Shown: piece after piece, positions 18,205 through 24,684 of the stretch
How positions within the stretch are numbered: the stretch's first letter is position 1
Layout of the letters: each line of letters opens with the position of its first letter
Source: Sterolibacterium sp.
Lineage (GTDB): Bacteria; Pseudomonadota; Gammaproteobacteria; Burkholderiales; Rhodocyclaceae
Length of the DNA stretch: 40,006 nucleotides
Direction of reading: 5' to 3'
Assembly: GCA_018061005.1 (NCBI GenBank)
Contig: JAGOVA010000024.1
Span: 1-40,006, forward strand
Notes under the pieces: generated by a model
The model's database searches: none
Told to the model about the DNA's origin: nothing
The model's input: the letters and a program-made list of their open reading frames with translations, nothing else
Translations under genes and position numbers: made by a program

Positions 18205-18934
18205 GGGGGATCTGGGGCGGTTCTTTGAACATCCCTTGTGCGGCGTTGGCGAGCCAGCGGCCTGGGGTGTTGTTTTCGGTGGTCCAGTGCTGCAGGATTT
18301 CGGCAAAGTGCGCGCGTGGAATTTCACGCCCGCCCAGTGTGGCGAGGTGTGCCGTTTTCATCTGGCAATCTATCACGGCAAAGCCTTGCTGTTCGAGATG
18401 GCGACACAGATGCGCCAGGGCAATCTTGGAGGTGTCGGCCTGCCGCGAGAACATCGATTCTCCGTAGAACACGCGCCCCAGGGCGATGCCGTACAGCCCG
18501 CCGACCAGTTCGCCATCGATCCAGGTTTCCACCGAGTGTGCGTAGCCAAGTTCATGCAGATGCGTATAGGCTGCCTGCATTTCGCTGCTGATCCAGGTGC
18601 CGTCGTGATCGTGGCGGGGAGCCGCGCATTCGTGCATGACACGCGCAAAACAGGTATCGAAGCGCACCTCATAAATTTTGTGGCGCAGCACTTTGGCCAG
18701 TGAACGCGAGATTTTCAGCTCGTTGGGAAACAGCACCATGCGTGGGTCAGGGCTCCACCAGAGCAGCGGGTCGCCGGGGGAGTACCATGGAAATATGCCC
18801 AGTTTGTACGCCGCGAGTAAGCGCTGAACCGAGAGGTCTCCGCCCGCAGCCAGTAGCCCATTGGGGCCATCAGGTTCACGCAGGGCGGAATCGAGCGGCG
18901 GAAAGACGGGATGCTGGGATAACCAGGGAATCAT
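18191..18934 (-). CDS. aat: Leucyl/phenylalanyl-tRNA-protein transferase
   Basis: Aat adds Leu or Phe from aminoacyl-tRNA to N-terminal Lys or Arg, creating N-degrons recognised by ClpS. The 247 residues include the family blocks [68 protein letters not shown] and [11 protein letters not shown]. It is the first gene of the aat-bpt pair. Its start codon lies only 27 bp from the divergent patatin-like gene. Confidence 0.95.
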   Translation of the reverse strand: MIPWLSQHPVFPPLDSALREPDGPNGLLAAGGDLSVQRLLAAYKLGIFPWYSPGDPLLWWSPDPRMVLFPNELKISRSLAKVLRHKIYEVRFDTCFARVMHECAAPRHDHDGTWISSEMQAAYTHLHELGYAHSVETWIDGELVGGLYGIALGRVFYGESMFSRQADTSKIALAHLCRHLEQQGFAVIDCQMKTAHLATLGGREIPRAHFAEILQHWTTENNTPGRWLANAAQGMFKEPPQIPHEQA

Positions 18935-18961
18935 CGGGTAGATCGGGCAGGCTGCGATAAA

Positions 18962-19903
18962 ATGCGAATTATCATGAAAAATCGACTTCGTTTGTGGCTT
19001 TCCCGGCGTGCCTCCCTTTGTACATCGCTTTGTGCTTCGCTATGCGCGGTACTGTGGCTGAGTGCTTGCGCCAGTTTGCGGTCATCCCCGCCGGAAATGC
19101 CTGTGGTGAGCACGCCCCGTCCGGCTCCCCGGATCGCGCTGGCTCTGGGCGGAGGTGCTGCGCGGGGATTTGCCCATGTGGGGGTCATCAAGGTACTGGA
19201 AGCGCAGGGGATCGTGCCGGACATCATCGTCGGTACCAGTGCCGGTTCGGTGGTGGGGGCCTTGTATGCGGCAGGCAACAGTGGCTTTGAGTTACAGAAA
19301 CTGGCCATGCAGATGGATGAGAGCCAGATCAGCGACTGGTCGCTGCCGGCGCGGGGGGTCATCAAGGGCGAGGCTTTGCAGGATTTTGTCAATCGCGCGG
19401 TCAATCAACGCCCGCTGGAGAAGATGAATCGCCTGTTTGCCGTGGTGGCCACGGATCTGCACACGGGAGAGCCGGTGGTTTTTCGCACGGGAAATACGGG
19501 GATGGCTGTGCGGGCATCGAGCAGCGTACCGGGCGTGTTTCAGCCGGTGCTCATCAATGGCCGTGAATACGTCGATGGTGGGCTGGTGCATCCTGTTCCA
19601 GTGCGGGTGGCGCGTGCGCTGGGCGCAGACCTGGTGATCGCCGTGGATATTTCGGCGAATCCCCAGTACGGTCGAACACAAAGCACGATCGATGTATTGC
19701 TGCAGACATTTTCCATCATGGCGCAAAGCATCAACCGGCATGAGCTGCCTGAAGCCGATGTGGTGATCCGCCCGCAGACCTCGGCGATTCGTTCCACAGA
19801 TTTCCAGGAGCGTCATCTGGCGGTGCTGGAGGGAGAAAAAGCGGTGATGGCCGCTTTGCCCGCGATTAAAACCCGGCTGGCGAAGCTGCGGGAAGGTCAT
19901 TGA
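18962..19903 (+). CDS. Patatin-like phospholipase lipoprotein (RssA-like)
   Basis: A 313-residue serine hydrolase of the patatin family: GGGAARG oxyanion loop (63-69), nucleophile Ser93 in GTSAG, and Asp205 of the Ser-Asp dyad in DGG. An N-terminal signal ends in lipobox LSAC with Cys36, so the protein should be lipid-anchored facing the periplasm. It probably hydrolyses membrane lipid esters; the substrate is unknown. The signal peptide contains three tandem 12-nt repeats coding Ser-Leu-Cys-Thr/Ala (19013-19048). The start at 18962 has GGGCAGG about 10 bp upstream; ATG 18974 is an alternative. Confidence 0.88.
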   Translation: MRIIMKNRLRLWLSRRASLCTSLCASLCAVLWLSACASLRSSPPEMPVVSTPRPAPRIALALGGGAARGFAHVGVIKVLEAQGIVPDIIVGTSAGSVVGALYAAGNSGFELQKLAMQMDESQISDWSLPARGVIKGEALQDFVNRAVNQRPLEKMNRLFAVVATDLHTGEPVVFRTGNTGMAVRASSSVPGVFQPVLINGREYVDGGLVHPVPVRVARALGADLVIAVDISANPQYGRTQSTIDVLLQTFSIMAQSINRHELPEADVVIRPQTSAIRSTDFQERHLAVLEGEKAVMAALPAIKTRLAKLREGH

Positions 19904-19974
19904 CCTGGATTTGCGTAGCGGTGCAGATATGGGTGATCGTACTCATGTGGGGCGTGCGATGGCAGGCTGCGAGG

Positions 19975-20538
19975 TTATTCCGCGTTGATCCGCCTTGCCC
20001 CGTTGTAGCGTTTTCCCCAGTATTTTTCCCGCATGTCGTCAATGCGTACTTCACCACCGCTGGCCGGGGAGTGGACGAACTGATGATTGCCAAGATAAAT
20101 GCCGACGTGAGAGAAAGCGCGGCGCATGGTGTTGAAAAAAACCAGGTCGCCGGGTTGCAAGTCGTCCTTCAGCACTTTCTCTCCGCTGTGGCTCATCTCG
20201 CGTGAGGTGCGCGGCAGGATGGCGCCGATGCTTTTGAATACGTGGTCGACAAAACCGCTGCAGTCAAAGCCGGTTTCTGGTGAGCTGCCGCCGCGCCGGT
20301 AGCGGATGCCGATCAGCCCCAGTGCATGATCGACGGCCAGGTTCGCGCCATTGCTGGCGCGTTCAAGAAAGGAGCTATTCCCGCCCAGTTGCTGGCGGAT
20401 TGTCATGATGTCCTGGGTAACCTGGTCGGCGTGGCTAGGCGTCGAAGTGAGTCCGAACGTAGCCAGGGTCGCCAGCGTCGCCAGGAGAGCCATGCAGCGT
20501 GCGTGGCGCAGACGGGAGAAAGTAGGACGTGAAAGCAT
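19975..20538 (-). CDS. NlpC/P60 (C40) peptidoglycan endopeptidase
   Basis: A 187-residue secreted cysteine peptidase with an N-terminal signal peptide (cleavage likely after SHA near residue 38) and an NlpC/P60 domain from about 65. The catalytic triad positions are visible: Cys93 in GFDCSGFV, His144 in FSHVGIYLG and His156 in FVHSP. It should cut stem-peptide bonds in peptidoglycan during growth or division. The leader contains repeated LLATLATLATF, a low-complexity signal core. Confidence 0.9.
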   Translation of the reverse strand: MLSRPTFSRLRHARCMALLATLATLATFGLTSTPSHADQVTQDIMTIRQQLGGNSSFLERASNGANLAVDHALGLIGIRYRRGGSSPETGFDCSGFVDHVFKSIGAILPRTSREMSHSGEKVLKDDLQPGDLVFFNTMRRAFSHVGIYLGNHQFVHSPASGGEVRIDDMREKYWGKRYNGARRINAE

Positions 20539-20673
20539 AACTGGTGAATATAAGATGAAAAATTTACGCTGTAAACCCGAAAAGCAGATTCATCGCATGA
20601 ATGACCCCCGTCCCTTTCCTGCCCTCCCTCTTGAAGGGGAGGAACCTGCTCGGTGGGTGTTGAGGTTGGTGGC

Positions 20674-21003
20674 TTATCCGGCCACGGCGCGCGGGGCGCA
20701 ATGTAGCGCGCCGGAGACGGCTACACATTTTTTTCTCGGCAGGTTGATGTAGACCATGCCGGTGCAGCGGCCATCCTGCATGACGTTGCCGCGCATCACC
20801 TCGGGGTCGATGGTGTGTTGCAGATGGGTAATTACGCCACCCAGCATGAATTTTCCAGCAGGAAAACAGGTGGCCAGATCGATCTCGCGCTGTTCCTGCT
20901 GACCCTGGTGGTGTTCCACCTTGAGTTGCGCCTCGATGCTGCGTTCGAGTTGCTTGAGCGAGCGTAAATCGTGATTCTGTGGCGGGTTGGCGGGGTGAGA
21001 CAT
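20674..21003 (-). CDS. Hypothetical protein, unrecognised
   Basis: A 109-residue open frame with no signal peptide or membrane helix. The N-terminal 45 residues are charged and Gln-rich, probably helical (LKQLERSIEAQLKVEHHQGQQEQ). The C-terminal half has alternating hydrophobic residues suggesting strands (GKFMLGGVITHL, CTGMVYINLPRKKC) with several cysteines. I do not recognise a family. It lies between the Spy-like gene and the NlpC/P60 gene on the same strand, so it may belong to an envelope-related cluster. Confidence 0.5.
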   Translation of the reverse strand: MSHPANPPQNHDLRSLKQLERSIEAQLKVEHHQGQQEQREIDLATCFPAGKFMLGGVITHLQHTIDPEVMRGNVMQDGRCTGMVYINLPRKKCVAVSGALHCAPRAVAG

Positions 21004-21027
21004 GCTTGGTTGCCGGGCAAAGGTGCG

Positions 21028-21051
21028 GCCGGGCGCGTTTGTGCGCCCGGC
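21028..21051. terminator. Strong GC-rich hairpin after the Spy-like gene
   Basis: GCCGGGCGC and GCGCCCGGC form a perfect 9-bp stem with loop GTTTGT. It lies between two minus-strand genes, 40 bp past the Spy-like stop. The T-run is poor in both directions, so it may be a Rho-assisted terminator or an RNA-stability hairpin. Confidence 0.5.
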
Positions 21052-21090
21052 TTTCCGGGAAGTGGCGGGTTGAGTGTTGAGCGTTGAGTG

Positions 21091-21660
21091 TTATTGGGCG
21101 GCAGGTGCGCCACTGGCAGCACCGCGTCGCATCATGCGCCCCCGGCGTTGCTCCGGATGGTGGCTGAAGTGCTGGTCGGCCACGGCTTTTTGCTCTGGGG
21201 TCAGCACTGCATAGAGGTCTTTCAGTGCAGTATTCATGGCTTCCATGTTGGTCAGCCGTTGTTTCATGAACTCGATGCCTTTGTCCATGCGTTCAGGTGC
21301 CGAAAGTGCCGGCGTATTGGCTGCGGCAGGCTGTGATGGGGATGGGGCGCGCATGGTCTGCATGCTTTCGATCTGCTGTTTGGCCTTGCCCGCAAAAGCT
21401 TGCCAGGCAGTTTCTTGCGCGGCGGTGATCTTCAGGGTGGTTTTCAGTTTATCGAGACGGGCGGTGGCCGCTGCGGCGAAGTCTGCCTGACCCGCTTTGC
21501 CAGACATTTTGCCGCGCATCATGCCCTTTTCGTGCGGGCAGGCTTCGGGTCCCGCGCCCATCATGCCCCAGCCGCCGGGTTCGGCCCAGACGGTTTCAGC
21601 ACTCAGGCCAATGGCGGTAAAGGCGGCGATACCCAGCACAATTTTTTGTACGCGTTTCAT
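21091..21660 (-). CDS. Spy/CpxP family (LTXXQ) periplasmic protein
   Basis: A 189-residue protein with a signal peptide (MKRVQKIVLGIAAFTAIGLS, cleavage likely after VWA). The mature part is Met/Gly/His-rich, then helical, with two LTXXQ-like motifs: LKITAAQETAW near 84 and LTPEQKAVADQHF near 157. This is the Spy/CpxP fold, a cradle-shaped periplasmic chaperone or stress sensor. A His- and Met-containing N-terminal stretch could bind metal (inference). The frame opens further upstream to 21756, but the signal peptide defines ATG 21660. It diverges from rmuC. Confidence 0.8.
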   Translation of the reverse strand: MKRVQKIVLGIAAFTAIGLSAETVWAEPGGWGMMGAGPEACPHEKGMMRGKMSGKAGQADFAAAATARLDKLKTTLKITAAQETAWQAFAGKAKQQIESMQTMRAPSPSQPAAANTPALSAPERMDKGIEFMKQRLTNMEAMNTALKDLYAVLTPEQKAVADQHFSHHPEQRRGRMMRRGAASGAPAAQ

Positions 21661-21806
21661 GGTGTCATGCTCCTCGTGGGGTTGAGAACGGAATGGGGAT
21701 TCTGGCTGCACAATGTAAGTAGTGATGATAGCGCATCGTGAATTTTGTAAGGCCATGTAAGTGCTGTGATGAATGAGTGGATGAAGGCATCGGGTAAAAT
21801 TGGCGG

Positions 21807-23240
21807 ATGGAAAATATTTTTATTTTTGTAGCAGGGGCGCTGCTGGCCGGTGTGCTGGTGGGCGGCTTGCTGGTTTTGCGTTTGCGTGAGTCGCGCCGCA
21901 TGGGGAGGCTGGAGCTGGAGAGCGAGCTGGCTACTTTGGGCGAGCGGCTCAAGGGACGTGAGGAAGAGTTGCGGCGGCTGCGTGAGGAACTTGGGGGAGC
22001 GCATGGCGCGCTGGAGGCGGCGCGTCAGCTGGCGGGTGATCTGCGTGCTCGCGAAGCGGCATTGAGCACGCAACTGGGTGAGGAGCGACGCAGTTCTGCC
22101 GAGAAACTAGCGACTTTGGAAGAGGCGCGCTTGTCTTTGCTTGATGCGTTCAAGGCGTTATCTGCCGATGCCTTGCAGCGTAACAATCAGTCGTTTATCG
22201 AGCTGGCGCGGGCGACACTGGAAAAGTATCAGGAAGGTGCGCGGGGTGAGCTGGAAAAGCGTCAGCAGGCGATTGGTGAGCTGGTCGCGCCGGTCAAGGT
22301 GACGCTGGAAAAATTCGAGCAGCAGGTGCAGGCGGTGGAAAAATCGCGTGTCGATGCGTACGCCACGCTGACCGAGCAGGTCAAGTCGCTGGCGGAGTCG
22401 CAAGGGCAGCTCAAGCAAGAAACCCATAATCTGGTCAAGGCCTTGCGTGCGCCGCAGACACGGGGACGCTGGGGTGAGTTGCAGCTCAAACGGGTGGTTG
22501 AAATGGCGGGGATGCTCGATCATTGTGATTTCTTTGAGCAGGCGAGCGTGGGGACGGAAGAGGGGCAGCTACGCCCGGATCTCGTCGTGCGCCTGCCGGG
22601 AGGCAAGCATATCGTGGTCGATGCCAAGGCACCTTTGGCAGGCTATCTTGACGCGCTGGAAGCGCAGGACGATGTCACACGCCGCCGCAAGATGGAGGAT
22701 CATGCGCGTCATGTGCGCGAGCATCTGGTCAGGCTGGGGCGCAAGTCTTACTGGGAGCAGTTTCAGAATTCACCGGAGTTTGTCGTGCTGTTCCTGCCGG
22801 GCGAAATGTTCTACAGCGCTGCGCTGGAAGTCGAACCGACCTTGATTGAAGCCGGGGTTGAACAGAAGGTGATTCTGGCCACACCCACCACGTTGATTGC
22901 CCTGCTGCGTGCAGTCGCTTATGGCTGGAAGCAGGAGGCATTGACTGAGAATGCGCGTGAGATCAGTACGCTGGGCAAGGAGTTGTACGAGCGCATGGCG
23001 GTGATGGCCGATCATTGGGGGGATGTGGGCAAGCATCTGGGCAATGCTGTGGGGGCTTACAACAAGTCGCTGGCTTCGCTCGAATCGCGGGTGCTGGTGT
23101 CAGCACGCAAGTTCCGCGATCTCAAGGCCGCGCCCGAAGACAAGGAGCTGCGTGAGTTAACGGGCATCGAGGTGATTCCCCGCGCAGTGCAGGCGCCCGA
23201 GCTGCTTGCAGTGACGGCCGCTGCGACGAATCAGGACTGA
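21807..23240 (+). CDS. rmuC: DNA recombination protein RmuC
   Basis: A 477-residue RmuC with an N-terminal membrane segment (FIFVAGALLAGVLVGGLLVL), a coiled coil of about 100 residues rich in Glu, Arg and Leu, and the RmuC nuclease-like domain from about 200: ALRAPQTRGRWGELQLKRVVE, DLVVRLPGGKHIVVDAKAP, FVVLFLPGEMFYSAAL. RmuC limits inversions and other rearrangements; its biochemistry is poorly known. It is followed after 11 bp by bzdQ, whose ribosome site (GAGG, 23239-23242) overlaps the rmuC stop codon. Confidence 0.93.
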   Translation: MENIFIFVAGALLAGVLVGGLLVLRLRESRRMGRLELESELATLGERLKGREEELRRLREELGGAHGALEAARQLAGDLRAREAALSTQLGEERRSSAEKLATLEEARLSLLDAFKALSADALQRNNQSFIELARATLEKYQEGARGELEKRQQAIGELVAPVKVTLEKFEQQVQAVEKSRVDAYATLTEQVKSLAESQGQLKQETHNLVKALRAPQTRGRWGELQLKRVVEMAGMLDHCDFFEQASVGTEEGQLRPDLVVRLPGGKHIVVDAKAPLAGYLDALEAQDDVTRRRKMEDHARHVREHLVRLGRKSYWEQFQNSPEFVVLFLPGEMFYSAALEVEPTLIEAGVEQKVILATPTTLIALLRAVAYGWKQEALTENAREISTLGKELYERMAVMADHWGDVGKHLGNAVGAYNKSLASLESRVLVSARKFRDLKAAPEDKELRELTGIEVIPRAVQAPELLAVTAAATNQD

Positions 23241-23251
23241 GGCAAAGGACG

Positions 23252-24127
23252 GTGGAAAAGAAGGAATACTGGCGTTGGTCGGAAAGCTGCTGGATTGATG
23301 AATCGCGCGACTGGCGCACGGCGCAGCGCATTTCGGCGGGTGTTGATGTGGGTTCGGTCAGCTCGCAGGCGGTGGTGTGTGTCGATGGTGAGCTGTATGG
23401 TTATCACAGCACGCGCACGGGCAACAGTAGCCCGGATTCGGCGCAGCGCGCACTCGATGGCGTGCTGGAAAAGTGCGGGATGTCGCTGGCCGATATTCGC
23501 TATATCGTGGGCACGGGCTATGGGCGCGTCAATGTGCCGTTTGCCCATAAGGCACTGACGGAGATCGCCTGCCATGCGCGCGGTGCCAATTACATGGCGG
23601 GGCCGTCGGTACGCACCCTGCTCGACATGGGTGGGCAGGATTGCAAGGCGATCCGCTGCGATGAACGCGGCAAGGTCACGCAGTTTCTGATGAATGACAA
23701 ATGCGCGGCGGGAACCGGGCGCGGCATGGAGGTGATCGCCGATCTGCTGCAGATTCCGATAGGTGAGCTGGGTACGCGTTCCTTTGACATAGACGAAGAG
23801 CCGCCCGCAGTCTCGTCGGTCTGCGTGGTGTTTGCCAAGTCCGAAGCCCTGGGGATGTTGAAGGCGGGGTACACCAAAAACAAGGTGATTGCCGCGTATT
23901 GTCAGGCGATGGCCGAGCGGGTGGTGGCACTGATCGAGCGGGTGGGTGTGGAGGGTGATTTTTTCATTACCGGCGGGATCGCCAAGAATCCGGGGGTGGT
24001 CAAACGGATCGAAAAGCGGCTGGGTGTGACCGCCGTCGGCTCGCGCTGGGACAGCCAGATTGCCGGTGCCCTGGGGGCGGCACTGTTTGCCGATACGCTG
24101 TGGCAGAAGCAGACGAAAGTTTCATAG
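23252..24127 (+). CDS. bzdQ: Benzoyl-CoA reductase activator subunit, bzdQ type
   Basis: One of the two ATP-hydrolysing subunits of ATP-dependent (class I) benzoyl-CoA reductase, which drives low-potential electrons onto the aromatic ring. The 291-residue protein has the ASKHA ATPase fold: GVDVGSVSSQ phosphate loop (30-39), DMGGQDCKAI (125-134) and the GGIAKNPGVV motif. Cys151 in NDKCAAGTG and Cys191 in SSVCVVFAKSE are the expected ligands of the [4Fe-4S] cluster bridging the dimer. The KEYWRW N-terminus and overall pattern fit BzdQ of Azoarcus rather than BcrD of Thauera (recalled, not searched). GTG start. It follows rmuC, with no bzdN, bzdO or bzdP beside it. Confidence 0.85.
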   Translation: MEKKEYWRWSESCWIDESRDWRTAQRISAGVDVGSVSSQAVVCVDGELYGYHSTRTGNSSPDSAQRALDGVLEKCGMSLADIRYIVGTGYGRVNVPFAHKALTEIACHARGANYMAGPSVRTLLDMGGQDCKAIRCDERGKVTQFLMNDKCAAGTGRGMEVIADLLQIPIGELGTRSFDIDEEPPAVSSVCVVFAKSEALGMLKAGYTKNKVIAAYCQAMAERVVALIERVGVEGDFFITGGIAKNPGVVKRIEKRLGVTAVGSRWDSQIAGALGAALFADTLWQKQTKVS

Positions 24128-24136
24128 GAGTCGCAG

Positions 24137-24415
24137 ATGATTGCTAACTACGGTTATCAGGACGGTTCAGGGATTTATTACATCCGCATTGACACCGACG
24201 CCTGCGTGCGTTGCGCGCACGCCTGTGTGGTCGCCTGTACGCAAGGGGTTTTCGAGCGTGTGGTCGATGATTACGACGACGCCGTGGTGCAGGTGGCTGA
24301 TGCCCGCCGTCGTACCCTGGCTAGCGATTGTGCGGCCTGCAAGCCTGCGGGGGGCTATGTGAATCTGCCCTGTGTGGATGTCTGTGAGGCGTATGCCTTG
24401 CAGCATTCGTGGTGA
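24137..24415 (+). CDS. bzdM: Ferredoxin-like protein, BzdM-like electron donor
   Basis: A 92-residue iron-sulfur protein with eight cysteines in two groups: Cys23, 26, 30, 34 and Cys65, 68, 79, 83. This is compatible with two [4Fe-4S] clusters. The spacing CxxCxxxCxxxC in the first group and CxxC-x10-CxxxC in the second is not the usual CxxCxxCxxxCP. By position, between bzdQ and the oxidoreductase, it should be the low-potential ferredoxin that donates electrons to benzoyl-CoA reductase. It is 9 bp after bzdQ and overlaps the next gene by 7 bp. Confidence 0.78.
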   Translation: MIANYGYQDGSGIYYIRIDTDACVRCAHACVVACTQGVFERVVDDYDDAVVQVADARRRTLASDCAACKPAGGYVNLPCVDVCEAYALQHSW

Positions 24416-24684
24416 ATCATTGCATCATGCCGCACGAAACCTTGCGCAATGCAGGCTGGCAGTGCCAGACTACGATTGATGAACCCCGATTGTCGGAGAT
24501 TGCCGAGGCGTATCGGGCACTGGGTTACGAAGTTCGGGTGGTGCAGGAGGGGGTGACGGTGGGCTGTGGTGCATGTGATCCGGCGGGGGCGGGGCGTGTC
24601 GGCACGCTCTACATTCGTCGCGATTTGTCTCTGTCTCTGGCACCGACTGCCTCCATCGAAGACGAGGACTTGTTCGCGCTGTGA
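24409..24684 (+). CDS. Small Cys-containing protein of the benzoyl-CoA operon, unknown function
   Basis: A protein of up to 91 residues (GTG 24409 or 24412; an ATG at 24427 would give 85). It has a helical first half (LSEIAEAYRALGYEVRVVQEG) and a VTVGCGACDPAGAG segment with a CxxC pair, then a strand LGTLYIRRD-like region and an acidic end. I do not recognise a named family. It overlaps the ferredoxin gene upstream and the oxidoreductase gene downstream (4 bp), so it is translated with both and probably takes part in electron transfer or cluster assembly for the reductase (inference). It may correspond to one of the undefined bzd genes between bzdM and bzdV in Azoarcus. Confidence 0.65.
   Translation: MVNHCIMPHETLRNAGWQCQTTIDEPRLSEIAEAYRALGYEVRVVQEGVTVGCGACDPAGAGRVGTLYIRRDLSLSLAPTASIEDEDLFAL

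Noticed and set aside
20624-20643. CCTCCC ... GGGAGG hairpin as a terminator
   Set aside because: The stem is short with a wobble and no T-run follows in either direction.
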